The translations under genes were made by a program, and so were the position numbers. Positions 16,232 to 24,759 of a DNA stretch of 64,000 nucleotides are shown piece by piece (the first letter of the stretch is position 1; every line of letters begins with the position of its first letter). Source of the DNA: Microcoleus sp. EPA2 (GTDB lineage: Bacteria > Cyanobacteriota > Cyanobacteriia > Cyanobacteriales > Microcoleaceae). The stretch lies in contig JAHRFD010000022.1 of assembly GCA_020882975.1 (NCBI GenBank), positions 1-64,000 on the forward strand, written 5' to 3'. The notes under the pieces were generated by a model, which was not told the DNA's origin, searched no databases, and worked only from the letters and a program-made list of their open reading frames with translations.

Positions 16232-18562
16232 ATGAAACCAGGGAAAAAGTCTCAGATATCACTGCTTAAAAAAAACCAAAAATCCCCAGGACCGCGACAA
16301 ATATCTTCGGTGCTTTACGACAGAGAAAATGATTTTTTAGAACTGGAACAAACAGAGTCAGAGCCATTGAATTTTTGGGAAGTATGCCGCAGTCGCTCGT
16401 TTTTAGTCCTAGGCGTAGCTGCGGCAGTAACCACGGGAGTTTTTGCTTGGACATTGAATCAAAAAAGTGAGTACGAAGGACGATTTCAATTATTAGTAGA
16501 ACCCACTGTTACCCAAAACACTTTAGCAAAAATCTACTCCGGTGAATTGAAACTCAAACCAGGCGGTTCCGAAACGCCAGAAAATCCTGGTTTTGACTAC
16601 GAATCCCAAATTCAGGTTTTGCAAAGTCCGCAAGTAATGTCGCCAATTATCAAACAGTTGCGGGCGAAGTATCCTGAAATTAATTACAACTACCTTTTTA
16701 ACGAAAAAACAGAGAATTTGCCATTCGACCGGCAAACGAGGTTGTCAATTAATCGATTCAAAAACACCAAGATTATCGAAGTTAAGTATCGGGATTTCGA
16801 TCCGAAAAAAATTCAGTTTGTTTTAGAAAAAGTTGCGTTAGGCTACCGCAACTATAGCGTCCAAGATACCAGAACTCAAATTAGTCAGAGTCTGGATTTT
16901 GTGAAATCGCAAATTCCCAATCAGCAAAAGCGCCAACAAGCGATTCAAACAGAAATTCAAAAATTGCGTCAGCAGTACAATTTCATCGATCCGCAAATTC
17001 AAACCCAACAACTAGCGCAGCAAATTAGTCAACTTCAAGCGCAAAGATTGGATGCTCAAACCCAACTAAATCAGCAAAGATTGCTCTATGCTAATTTGCA
17101 AAATCAGCTAGGACTGAATCAGCAACAAGCCCTGATGGCTTCTTCTCTGAGTCAAGCACCTCGCTACCAAGCAATGCTGACTCAATTGCAGCAATTAGAA
17201 GGACAAATTGCGATTAATTCAGCGACTTATACTGACCAAACTCCCCAAATGCAGTTGTTGCGAGAACAGCAAAAAAATCTGATTCCTTTGTTGAAAAAAG
17301 AGGCTACACAGGTTTTGGGAACTGATTTAGGTAAGGTAAATTCTCAAGTGCTGGCTTTTCAAGATCCGGTGCGGATTAAGTTGATCGAGCAGTTTATTGG
17401 TACTGCTAATACTATTCAGGTTTTGGGAGTGCGAAATCAAGTTTTGGAACAAGCTGCTAAGCAGTTGAATCAATATTCTCAAGGATTCCCGGTGATTTTG
17501 CGGCGCTATTCGGATTTGCAGCGGGAGGCGGATTTAACCAATAGTACCCTGAAAAATTTGTTGGCAAAACAGCAAGCTTTGCAGCTTGAAGCTGTGGGTA
17601 AAAAAGAGGTGGCTTGGGAGGTGATTGCTAAGCCGGAAATTCCGCGCTATCGCAATGGGGAGTTGATGGCTGTTGCTCCAATTATGCCTTTAAATTTGGC
17701 TTTGGGGGGATTAGCTGGTTTAGTTTTCGGTATGCTGGCGGCGCAGTTGGCCGAACGGTTTAATAATGATAAGGTGTTCCAGACTCCAGAGGATGTCAAA
17801 CATTCGATTCGACTGCCTTTGTTGGGGGTAATTCCTGCTAGCGATAAAATTTTGAGACTTCCTCCTGCGGAGACAGTTAGTGTTGAGGTAGCAAGTTCGC
17901 AAATGCCGACGGATGCTTTTCAGGAGGCTTTTCGATCGCTCAATGCTAATATTCGCTTGCTAAAGGTTGATAGTCCGATCGCCTCTTGTGTAATTACTTC
18001 TTGTCAAGTAGCAGATGGGAAGTCTACTGTAGCTGTAAATCTAGCACGGGCCGCGGCGGCCATGGGCCAGCAGGTGTTGTTGGTGGATGCGGATTTGCGA
18101 CGCCCCCAGGTGCACGAAATGCTGGGTTTGCCGAATTGGCAAGGGTTACACAATGCGATCGCGGATGATGTAGATGTAGAAAAGTTGATTTTGCGATCGC
18201 CCCACGATGAAAACCTGTTTGTGTTAACATCAGGCCCTGTTCCTCCCGATCCCACCAAGGTGCTTTCTTCCCGAAAAATGCAGCATTTAATGGCAGCTTT
18301 GTCAAATAATTTTGACTTAGTGATTTACGATACTGCGCCACTTTTGGGTTTAGCCGATGCCAATTTGTTAGCCGCTCACACTAATGGATTGATGCTGGTG
18401 GTGGGGCTGAATCAAACTGAGCGAGAGGCGCTACTGTTGGCTTTGGAAGATTTGAGAATGGCCGATATTCCGCTGTTGGGAATGGTGGCAAATAACGATA
18501 AAGGGAGCAGGTATTACTATCAGTCTTACGTCCAGAATTACATCGAGGAAAAATCGGTGTAA
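16232..18562 (+). CDS. Wzc-like polysaccharide co-polymerase / tyrosine autokinase
   Basis: A 776-residue inner-membrane protein. A transmembrane segment near residues 52-72 (FLVLGVAAAVTTGVFAWTL) starts a Wzz domain. A long Gln-rich coiled coil follows (about 200-370), then a second membrane segment near 490 (PLNLALGGLAGLVFGMLAAQLAE). The C-terminal BY-kinase has a Walker A-like VADGKSTVAVNLA at about 594, Walker A' LLVDADLRRP, and Walker B DLVIYDTAPLLG. The tail has a tyrosine cluster (RYYYQSYVQNY), the expected autophosphorylation site. It controls chain length and export of exopolysaccharide together with the Wza-like protein just upstream; the two genes and cysC form a likely operon. Confidence 0.92.
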   Translation: MKPGKKSQISLLKKNQKSPGPRQISSVLYDRENDFLELEQTESEPLNFWEVCRSRSFLVLGVAAAVTTGVFAWTLNQKSEYEGRFQLLVEPTVTQNTLAKIYSGELKLKPGGSETPENPGFDYESQIQVLQSPQVMSPIIKQLRAKYPEINYNYLFNEKTENLPFDRQTRLSINRFKNTKIIEVKYRDFDPKKIQFVLEKVALGYRNYSVQDTRTQISQSLDFVKSQIPNQQKRQQAIQTEIQKLRQQYNFIDPQIQTQQLAQQISQLQAQRLDAQTQLNQQRLLYANLQNQLGLNQQQALMASSLSQAPRYQAMLTQLQQLEGQIAINSATYTDQTPQMQLLREQQKNLIPLLKKEATQVLGTDLGKVNSQVLAFQDPVRIKLIEQFIGTANTIQVLGVRNQVLEQAAKQLNQYSQGFPVILRRYSDLQREADLTNSTLKNLLAKQQALQLEAVGKKEVAWEVIAKPEIPRYRNGELMAVAPIMPLNLALGGLAGLVFGMLAAQLAERFNNDKVFQTPEDVKHSIRLPLLGVIPASDKILRLPPAETVSVEVASSQMPTDAFQEAFRSLNANIRLLKVDSPIASCVITSCQVADGKSTVAVNLARAAAAMGQQVLLVDADLRRPQVHEMLGLPNWQGLHNAIADDVDVEKLILRSPHDENLFVLTSGPVPPDPTKVLSSRKMQHLMAALSNNFDLVIYDTAPLLGLADANLLAAHTNGLMLVVGLNQTEREALLLALEDLRMADIPLLGMVANNDKGSRYYYQSYVQNYIEEKSV

Positions 18563-18625
18563 GTACCCAGCATTGGGGTAAAAATAAAATCACAAATCCC
18601 CCAATTTATATCTACCCCAATCCCT

Positions 18626-18701
18626 GTAGGGGCGAAGCATTCGGGCTAATAGCCGATGGGAAACACCCAAATTTATAGGCCCAAATGCTTAGCCCTGCCC
18701 C
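18626..18701. repeat. palindromic intergenic element (GTAGGGGCGAAGCATTCGGGC-type)
   Basis: GGGGCGAAGCATTCGGGC near the left end is an imperfect inverted match of GCCCAAATGCTTAGCCC at the right end. This is a common cyanobacterial intergenic palindrome family that looks like a small non-autonomous mobile repeat. The remainder of the ~440-bp gap after the Wzc gene shows no gene. Confidence 0.6.
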
Positions 18702-18944
18702 ACTCTCTCTTTTCTGCCTTCGCGTCAAGAGCGCCTTCGCGGTTAAATCACCTGACGGTACAACCGGAAACGATCGCATTTCCGGCTCAACAATTAAACT
18801 TGAAAGGCAAATTATCTTAAGATTTGCCATCGAGATTTTGCACTATAATTAAAAGTTGAGAGTTTTAAACAAATTGCCAAACCTGCAAATTAACAAAACC
18901 TGAAAACGTGGCCGGTAAATTTCCATTTTGTAATACATTGATAC

Positions 18945-18990
18945 AACTCCCCGCCTAGCTGGAAAACTAGAAGGGAGTTTTGTGTTTTTC
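18945..18990 (+). terminator. hairpin with T-rich tail before the aldehyde dehydrogenase gene
   Basis: AACTCCC (18945-18951) pairs with GGGAGTT (18973-18979), and TTGTGTTTTT follows. The Shine-Dalgarno AGGAGA and the start codon come next. Its place in the leader suggests an attenuator, though it could simply end upstream transcription. Confidence 0.5.
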
Positions 18991-19007
18991 ACACAGGAGA
19001 TAAAACA

Positions 19008-20375
19008 ATGGCTATTGCTACTATCAACCCGACAACGGGAGAAACTGTAAAAACTTTTGAGCCCCTCACAGATGCGGCAATCGAAACCAAGCTAGGATTA
19101 GCACAAACAGCTTTTAAACAATATCAGCGACTGCCCTTCGAGCAGCGCTCTATCTGGATGCAGAAAGCTGCGGATATCCTGGAGCGCGATCGCGAAATTT
19201 ACGCTAAAATGATGACCCTAGAAATGGGGAAAACTCTCAAATCTGCGATCGCCGAAGTCGAAAAATGCGCCCTAGTTTGTCGCTACTACGCCAAAAACGC
19301 TGCTCAATTTATGGCAGACGTACCAGCCAGCACTGACGCTAGCAGCAGCTTTGTCCGCTACCAACCCTTGGGCGTTATTTTAGCCGTCATGCCCTGGAAT
19401 TTCCCATTTTGGCAAGTTTTTCGGTTTGCAGCGCCGACACTGATGGCGGGCAACGTAGGCTTGCTCAAACACGCTTCCAACGTGCCACAATGTGCTTTGA
19501 AAATAGAGGAAATTTTCACCGAAGCAGGCTTTCCCGAAGGCGTTTTTCAAACATTGTTAGTGGGATCTGACAAAGTAGGTAAAATAGTGGCGGACGATCG
19601 CGTTAAAGCAGCCACTCTCACCGGTAGCGAACCCGCGGGTGAAAGTTTAGCAGCCCAGGCTGGCAAAAATTTGAAAAAAGTAGTGCTGGAATTGGGAGGA
19701 AGCGACCCCTTTATCGTCATGTCTAGCGCCGATTTACCAGCAGCTTTATCCACTGCTGTCACATCGCGAATGCTCAATAGCGGCCAAACTTGCGTCGCTG
19801 CTAAGAGATTTATTTTAGCAGAAGAGATTGCCGAGGAATTCATCGCAGGATTTGTGGAAAAATTCGAGCAACTAAAAGTAGGCGATCCGATGTTACCAGA
19901 AACTGATATCGGCCCTTTAGCGACTCCCGCAATCCTCAAAGAATTAGAAAATCAAGTACAAGCTTGCATCGCATCGGGAGCTAAACTGCTAACAGGTGGC
20001 CGTGCTTTGTCAGAAAAAGCCGGCAATTTCTACTTGCCAACTATTTTGACAGATATTCCCCTGGATGCCGCCGCCCGTCAACAAGAATTTTTCGGGCCAG
20101 TTGCTTTAGTATTCCGAGTAGCTAACATCGATGAGGCCATAGAATTAGCCAACAGTACGTCCTTTGGTTTAGCCGCGACAGCTTGGACTACAGTAAGCTC
20201 AGAGTGCGATCGGTTTATTTCCGAACTAGAAGCTGGGGCAGTATTCATCAACGGTTTAGTCAAATCAGACCCCAGATTGCCCTTCGGTGGCATCAAACGC
20301 TCCGGTTACGGACGCGAATTGAGCATCCAAGGAATTCATGAATTTGTTAACATTAAAACAGTGTGGGTAAAATAA
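19008..20375 (+). CDS. gabD: succinate-semialdehyde dehydrogenase (aldehyde dehydrogenase family)
   Basis: A 455-residue aldehyde dehydrogenase. It has the cofactor-binding motif MPWNFPFWQVFRFAAP, the catalytic Glu in VVLELGGSDPFIV, the catalytic Cys in NSGQTCVAAKRF, and the EFFGPVALVFRV C-terminal motif. Gene order identifies the substrate: the next gene is the 2-oxoglutarate-decarboxylase-type ThDP enzyme, and in cyanobacteria these two convert 2-oxoglutarate to succinate through succinic semialdehyde, closing the TCA cycle. An AGGAGA ribosome binding site is 7 bp before the start. Confidence 0.88.
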   Translation: MAIATINPTTGETVKTFEPLTDAAIETKLGLAQTAFKQYQRLPFEQRSIWMQKAADILERDREIYAKMMTLEMGKTLKSAIAEVEKCALVCRYYAKNAAQFMADVPASTDASSSFVRYQPLGVILAVMPWNFPFWQVFRFAAPTLMAGNVGLLKHASNVPQCALKIEEIFTEAGFPEGVFQTLLVGSDKVGKIVADDRVKAATLTGSEPAGESLAAQAGKNLKKVVLELGGSDPFIVMSSADLPAALSTAVTSRMLNSGQTCVAAKRFILAEEIAEEFIAGFVEKFEQLKVGDPMLPETDIGPLATPAILKELENQVQACIASGAKLLTGGRALSEKAGNFYLPTILTDIPLDAAARQQEFFGPVALVFRVANIDEAIELANSTSFGLAATAWTTVSSECDRFISELEAGAVFINGLVKSDPRLPFGGIKRSGYGRELSIQGIHEFVNIKTVWVK

Positions 20376-20549
20376 GCGCGCACTCAATCAACTTCTGGCA
20401 AAAATCTAAATTAATCTGTGTTGATTGTGCCACGGGCATCCTACCTGTGATATAAATTCCGCAACACAGAGAGATTTTGCCTAACTGTTAATTAGGATTT
20501 TTGCCAGAAGTTGACCAGGAGAAGATATCCCCACTTACAGAGGACTAAA

Positions 20550-22193
20550 ATGGAAATGAACACAGCTCAATTACTGGTACAATGTCTAGAGAATGAAGGC
20601 GTCGAATATGTTTTTGGACTCCCAGGCGAAGAAAATCTAGAAGTTCTAGAAGCCCTAAGAAACTCCTCAATTAAATTTATTACTACTCGTCACGAACAAG
20701 GCGCTGCTTTCATGGCCGACGTTTACGGCCGCCTGACAGGCAAAGCCGGCGTTTGTTTATCCACCTTGGGCCCCGGCGCAACTAACTTAATGACTGGTGT
20801 GGCTGATGCTAACTTAGACGGCGCTCCTCTCATTGCCATTACCGGACAAGTTGGTACTGATAGAATGCACATAGAATCGCACCAATATTTAGATTTGGTG
20901 GCTATGTTTGCCCCAGTTACTAAGTGGGGAGCTCAAATTGTTCGCCCTGGTACAACCCCAGAAATTGTCCGCAAAGCCTTTAAAGTAGCTCAGAGTGAAA
21001 AGCCGGGAGCAGTTCACATTGATTTGCCAGAAAACATTGCAGCCATGCCTGTGGAAGGAAAACCTCTCACCAAAGACAACCGGGAAAAAACTTTTGGTGC
21101 TTACCAAAGTTTGAATAAAGCCGCTGTGGCAATTTCCAAGGCAAAAAGTCCTCTGTTGTTAATTGGAAATGGCGCGATTCGAGCGAATGCTAGTGAAGCT
21201 GTTACCGAATTTGCTACTCGATTGAATATTCCAGCAGCTAATACTTTCATGGGCAAAGGTGTAATTCCTTACACTCATCCTTTGGCACTTTGGACAACGG
21301 GGTTGCAAAAACGGGATTACATTAGTTGTGCTTTTGAAGAAACCGATTTAGTGATTGCAGTTGGCTATGATTTAATTGAATATTCCCCGAAAAAGTGGAA
21401 TCCTGACGGCAAAATTCCGATTATTCACATTGGAGCTTTGCCATCAGAAATCGATAGCAGTTATATTCCCATTGTAGAAGTTGTGGGAGATATTTCCGAT
21501 TCGCTGAATGAAATTTTACAGCGTGCGGATAGAAATGGAAAAGCCGATCCTTTTGCTAAGCAATTGCGGGCAGATATTCGGGCGGGCTATGAACAATATG
21601 CAGCGGATGATGGTTTCCCAATTAAACCCCAAAAATTGATTTATGATTTGCGGCAGGTGATGGGACCTGATGATATTGTAATATCTGATGTGGGTGCTCA
21701 TAAAATGTGGCTCGCGCGGAATTATCATTGCGATCGCCCAAATACCTGTTTAATTTCCAACGGCTTTGCGGCGATGGGAATTGCGATTCCGGGCGCGTTG
21801 GCCGCCAAACTGGTTTATCCCGATCGCAAGGTGGTAGCAGCCACGGGAGACGGCGGTTTTATGATGAATTGTCAGGAGTTAGAAACTGCTTTGCGAGTCG
21901 GTACTAATTTTGTGACGCTCATCTTTAATGATGGCGGTTATGGTTTGATTGAATGGAAGCAGGAAGATCATTTTGGTCATTCCGATTTCATCAAATTTGG
22001 CAATCCCGACTTTGTGAAGTTTGCCGAAAGTATGGGTTTGAAAGGCTATCGAGTGGAGGCTGCAACGGATTTAATTCCTATCCTCAAAGAAGCCCTGGCT
22101 CAAGATGTACCTTGCGTGATAGACTGTCCGGTTGATTACCGGGAAAACGCGCGTTTCAGTCAACAATCTGGCGATATGAGTTGTAATTTGTAA
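20550..22193 (+). CDS. 2-oxoglutarate decarboxylase (ThDP enzyme, acetolactate-synthase-like)
   Basis: A 547-residue ThDP-dependent enzyme. It contains the N-terminal GLPGEENLEVLEALRNSSIKF, the catalytic Glu in TRHEQGAAFMADVYGRLTG, GPGATNLMTGVADAN, and the cofactor motif GDGGFMMNCQELETA...NDGGYGLI. Generic annotation would be acetolactate synthase large subunit. The neighbouring succinate-semialdehyde dehydrogenase and the close resemblance to the Synechococcus PCC 7002 pair indicate 2-oxoglutarate decarboxylase, which makes succinic semialdehyde and CO2. ATG 20550 is chosen because GAGGAC lies just upstream; a frame open to 20511 adds 13 unlikely residues. The 174-bp gap allows an internal promoter. 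Confidence 0.85.
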   Translation: MEMNTAQLLVQCLENEGVEYVFGLPGEENLEVLEALRNSSIKFITTRHEQGAAFMADVYGRLTGKAGVCLSTLGPGATNLMTGVADANLDGAPLIAITGQVGTDRMHIESHQYLDLVAMFAPVTKWGAQIVRPGTTPEIVRKAFKVAQSEKPGAVHIDLPENIAAMPVEGKPLTKDNREKTFGAYQSLNKAAVAISKAKSPLLLIGNGAIRANASEAVTEFATRLNIPAANTFMGKGVIPYTHPLALWTTGLQKRDYISCAFEETDLVIAVGYDLIEYSPKKWNPDGKIPIIHIGALPSEIDSSYIPIVEVVGDISDSLNEILQRADRNGKADPFAKQLRADIRAGYEQYAADDGFPIKPQKLIYDLRQVMGPDDIVISDVGAHKMWLARNYHCDRPNTCLISNGFAAMGIAIPGALAAKLVYPDRKVVAATGDGGFMMNCQELETALRVGTNFVTLIFNDGGYGLIEWKQEDHFGHSDFIKFGNPDFVKFAESMGLKGYRVEAATDLIPILKEALAQDVPCVIDCPVDYRENARFSQQSGDMSCNL

Positions 22194-22802
22194 GAGTAGT
22201 CTAGATGGGGACACGGCAGTGCCCAAAGCGTGTCAACTTAAGGTACAACCAATAGTCCGGCAGGGGTTGAAACCCCTGCCTCAAAGCGCAAGTCCTCTAA
22301 AAGAGGACTGATGAGTTCTTGAGTCCTCTTTTAGAGCGTCCCACGGACGCTGTACGCCCGTTATGAATTAAAGAAACTCTCTCCCCCTCCCCCATTCTCC
22401 CCCTCTCCCCCTCTCTTGAGATGAGAGTTTTCAACTAGGATTTGGGATGAGTTTCTGAGGAGGACTTTAGCTATTAGAGGGGGAATTCATTCACGCTTAG
22501 GACTCGAAGGCCCACAGACAGACTTCGCGGGCTTTCAGGCGATTGTTGAAACCTATGGGCAGTGCCGTTTCCTCCGTCGCCTTATTTCGGGTAAGGGACT
22601 TTGAGCGATCGTCTGGTTTTTGTTTCCATTCAGATAACGATCGAGCTAGCATCCGGGCGTGAGCAATTTCTCTATCACCTATAAGACGGACTTGGGAACT
22701 AAAGAGTGAGATAATAGCTAATGTTTTTCCCGTCAAGGTGACAAATTCTACTTCATATCCTACGCCTTACTTAACAAAAAATGTTACCCAAGGAGAGATA
22801 AT
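22194..22802. repeat. gene-poor stretch with nested palindromes (22256-22350)
   Basis: GGCAGGGG ... CCCCTGCC forms a hairpin at 22259-22280. AGTCCTCTAAAAGAGGACT (22291-22309) is itself a palindrome, and its right part CTCTAAAAGAGGACT is repeated inverted at 22322-22336. GCGTCC-CAC-GGACGC follows at 22336-22350. Such subterminal palindromes resemble ends of IS200/IS605-type elements. A 79-codon minus frame (22497-22736) has no recognisable family and could be insertion-sequence debris. No other gene is supported. Confidence 0.5.
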
Positions 22803-23042
22803 ATGGCAGAAGAATTAACTTTTAAATACGATGCTATTGGGGATATTTTGTACGTCAATAAATGTTCACCTTATGCAGAGCAAGAATCGCAAGAACTCGA
22901 CTATGGAATTGTGGCTCGTCTCAATCCTGACACGGAGGAAATTGAAAATCTGGAAGTTATGTTTTTCTCAAAGCGGTTGCGAGAGAGTAATGTATTTGAA
23001 TTACCGATTGTGGGTGACTTGCACTTGAGTCAGAAGGCTTAA
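22803..23042 (+). CDS. DUF2283 family protein
   Basis: A 79-residue protein of the DUF2283 type: the FKYDAIGDILYVNK start, a central acidic turn, YGIVARLNPDTEEIENLEVMFFSKRL and a variable tail. Length is normal for the family. DUF2283 genes often lie next to small toxin-like genes in accessory regions. Here the next gene, 57 bp on, is a split HigB-type toxin followed by its antitoxin. AAGGAGAGATAAT gives a strong ribosome binding site. Biochemical role unknown. Confidence 0.8.
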   Translation: MAEELTFKYDAIGDILYVNKCSPYAEQESQELDYGIVARLNPDTEEIENLEVMFFSKRLRESNVFELPIVGDLHLSQKA

Positions 23043-23098
23043 AAAAGTGGCGACACGCTAGCACTCCCCTTAAAAGCCCGATCGCCTGTGTTAAAATT

Positions 23099-23886
23099 AT
23101 GGAAGCTCAACCACGAGAAGTACAAAACTACCTAAAAGCCGATGGCACAAGTCCCTTTGAAGGATGGCTTGATTCCTTTCAAGATACGAAAACTGTATCT
23201 AAAATTAAGAAACGACTCAGGCGAGTTGAGCTAGGCAATCTGGGAGATTATCGCTCACTAGGAGCCGGAGTTTGTCAGGAACTCAGGTCTAAAGATACTG
23301 AGCTTGCAAGAGAAATCGAAGCAAGCTATTCTGACCAGCCTCAGTCTTAACTGACTACGTTATTTGGGTCACGACACCGGGCGAATGCGAAGCTAGTTCC
23401 CTGCTCTGTCGTTTGCAATTAAACAGTTCTAAAGTCACTGGAACAGTGTTGCAAGCTTAACAAGCCCTTATAACTTTGGCGAAGCTAACATTACCCCGCA
23501 AGGGAGGCCCAACAAAGGCAACCATTATGCGTACAGGATTGCAAGGCTTGAGATGGTAATTGTCCCATTGAAAGTACATTACAAAAGTACACTCCCGTCA
23601 AACAATCCCTGGCGCGGTAATGGAAAAAAAGATTCACGGTGGTTAAAACCACCCACGTCGTTTCCCTCTCAGGTCTAAAGACTCTGAGTTTCCCACTTAC
23701 CGTACCGAGCTTTTTTATGAACTTAATATTGATTATGGCCCTGGCTATCGCATCTATTTTGGACAAATCGGGTTAACAGTTGTGTTGCTGCTATGTGGCG
23801 GTGATAAAAGCACTCAAGAACAAGATATTAGCCAAGCTAAAAAATATTGGAGAGATTATGAAAGAACTCAAAGTGCCAACAAGTAG
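23099..23886 (+). pseudogene. HigB/RelE-type toxin gene split by a 443-bp insertion
   Basis: The first part (23099-23273) encodes MEAQPREVQNYLKADGTSPF, then a middle segment ending GDYRSLGAGV. The second part (23717-23886) resumes with YELNIDYGPGYRIYFGQ, then LLLCGGDKSTQEQDISQAKKYWRDYE and a TAG. Joining the parts at GGAGTTT|ATGAACTT restores a perfect frame of 114 residues, the size of the phage-derived Gp49/HigB-like killer family. The current 5' frame instead runs 77 bp into the insert and stops at 23350. The toxin is therefore probably inactive unless the element excises. The antitoxin gene overlaps its 3' end and is intact. Confidence 0.88.
23274..23716 (+). mobile_element. non-autonomous IS200/IS605-like element, possible HEARO/omega-RNA element
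   Basis: This 443-bp insert interrupts the toxin gene exactly in front of ATGA and leaves no target duplication. Near each end lies the same imperfect hairpin in the same orientation (23282-23302 and 23668-23688, both starting CTCAGGTCTAAAGA with one unpaired base before CTGAG). A perfect GGTGGTTAAAACCACC hairpin sits at 23638-23653. Single-strand transposases of the IS200/IS605 group recognise such ends. The interior codes for nothing but looks like a structured RNA (GTTCCCTGCTCTGTCG near 23396, CACTGGAACAGTGTTGCAAG near 23438). Insertion in front of ATGA/GTGA is characteristic of HEARO (IscB omega-RNA) elements, which also occur without an ORF in cyanobacteria. The IS200/IS605 assignment is good; the HEARO assignment is tentative. 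Confidence 0.7.
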
Positions 23887-24175
23887 AAGCTACCATGAAT
23901 ACTTGATTTCTTCTCTGAAAAATCCAGAAAGTGCTGCTAGCTATATCGAGGTTATGTTGGAATTAGAGTCTGAAACACCAGAACCAGAATTGCTGCGAGC
24001 AGGACTTAAAGATGTGGTGGATGCTTATTTGCAGATGAATAAGTTATCGACGGAAGCTAAATTTATATATGAGAAACTCGATCGAATGTTGTCTGAGAGT
24101 GGGGGCGAGGAAATTTATGCTTTGATAGTTTTACTAGATAAACTGGGGTTCCAGTTAGCTGTTGCAGTAAAATAG
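23858..24175 (+). CDS. antitoxin of the split HigB-type toxin
   Basis: A 105-residue protein starting MKELKVPTSRSYHEYLISSL inside the last codons of the toxin gene (29-bp overlap). It continues NPESAASYIEVMLELESETPEPELLRAGLKDVVDAY and ends SESGGEEIYALIVLLDKLGFQLAV. This is the usual antidote-protein family partnered with this toxin. The longer open frame to 23780 overlaps the toxin and is not needed. It stays intact while its toxin is split; its promoter would have to lie in or beyond the insert if transcription from the toxin leader is blocked. Confidence 0.85.
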   Translation: MKELKVPTSRSYHEYLISSLKNPESAASYIEVMLELESETPEPELLRAGLKDVVDAYLQMNKLSTEAKFIYEKLDRMLSESGGEEIYALIVLLDKLGFQLAVAVK

Positions 24176-24346
24176 GTTAATTAATCCAGTAGTTAGGGCG
24201 ATTCCCTACGGGATAGCTGCGGTTCACGCGCTTTTTTACAATTTGGGATGTAAGGGCGATCGCGCTTTTGCTCTCATGTCTCACTCTATTAACTTATCGT
24301 CAGCAATAACTATGATATAATAAAAAATACGATATTTGTAAAAGCT

Positions 24347-24745
24347 ATGTTTCAAGCAACATTAATTGATGTTTCCTTAGATCCAATATTAGAGCGCTTA
24401 ACGCAACTTGCCCAACTAGAACCTGACTGGGATTCTTATGGTGCATTAGCAGTTTCGCCCGTTGCTTTTGTAAAAGCCTGTCAGTTGCTAATTCATGTTA
24501 AATATTCTCTTTCATCTTTAGTTGGCGATCTAATTTTACCCTATGATGCAGCACCAATTGCTAATGGTAGCCTACAACTGGAATGGCGGAGTCCACAGGG
24601 CAATCTAGAAGTGGAAATTAAACCTGATATGAGTTTCAGCTATCTACTAATTAAGGGAGAAGGAAGCGAGAGAAAATTTGAGGAAAAAAACCAGGTGTCA
24701 TTATCTGAAGTCCTGAATGTGGTGTCTCAGCTATTGATTGCATAA
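24347..24745 (+). CDS. hypothetical protein, DWDSYGA type
   Basis: A 132-residue protein of unknown function. The N-terminal part carries LAQLEPDWDSYGALAVSP, a motif seen in a family often found beside a second small gene such as the one 14 bp downstream. A central NGSLQLEWRSPQGNLEVEI stretch is strand-rich. No membrane segment. A TATAAT-like -10 precedes the gene at 24316. The region is flanked by toxin-antitoxin genes and repeats, so it is an accessory-gene pair. Confidence 0.6.
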   Translation: MFQATLIDVSLDPILERLTQLAQLEPDWDSYGALAVSPVAFVKACQLLIHVKYSLSSLVGDLILPYDAAPIANGSLQLEWRSPQGNLEVEIKPDMSFSYLLIKGEGSERKFEEKNQVSLSEVLNVVSQLLIA

Positions 24746-24759
24746 GTCAGGATGAGATA

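Noticed and set aside
20550-22193. Acetolactate synthase large subunit (ilvB)
   Set aside because: Neighbouring succinate-semialdehyde dehydrogenase and the known cyanobacterial pair favour 2-oxoglutarate decarboxylase.
22497-22736. 79-codon minus frame ending CLWAFES
   Set aside because: No known domain and no start signal; it could be transposase debris, but this could not be supported.
23274-23716. Group II intron interrupting the toxin gene
   Set aside because: No GUGYG start, no recognisable domain V (GAGC...GAAA...) and no intron-encoded protein; the paired subterminal hairpins fit an IS200/IS605-type element better.
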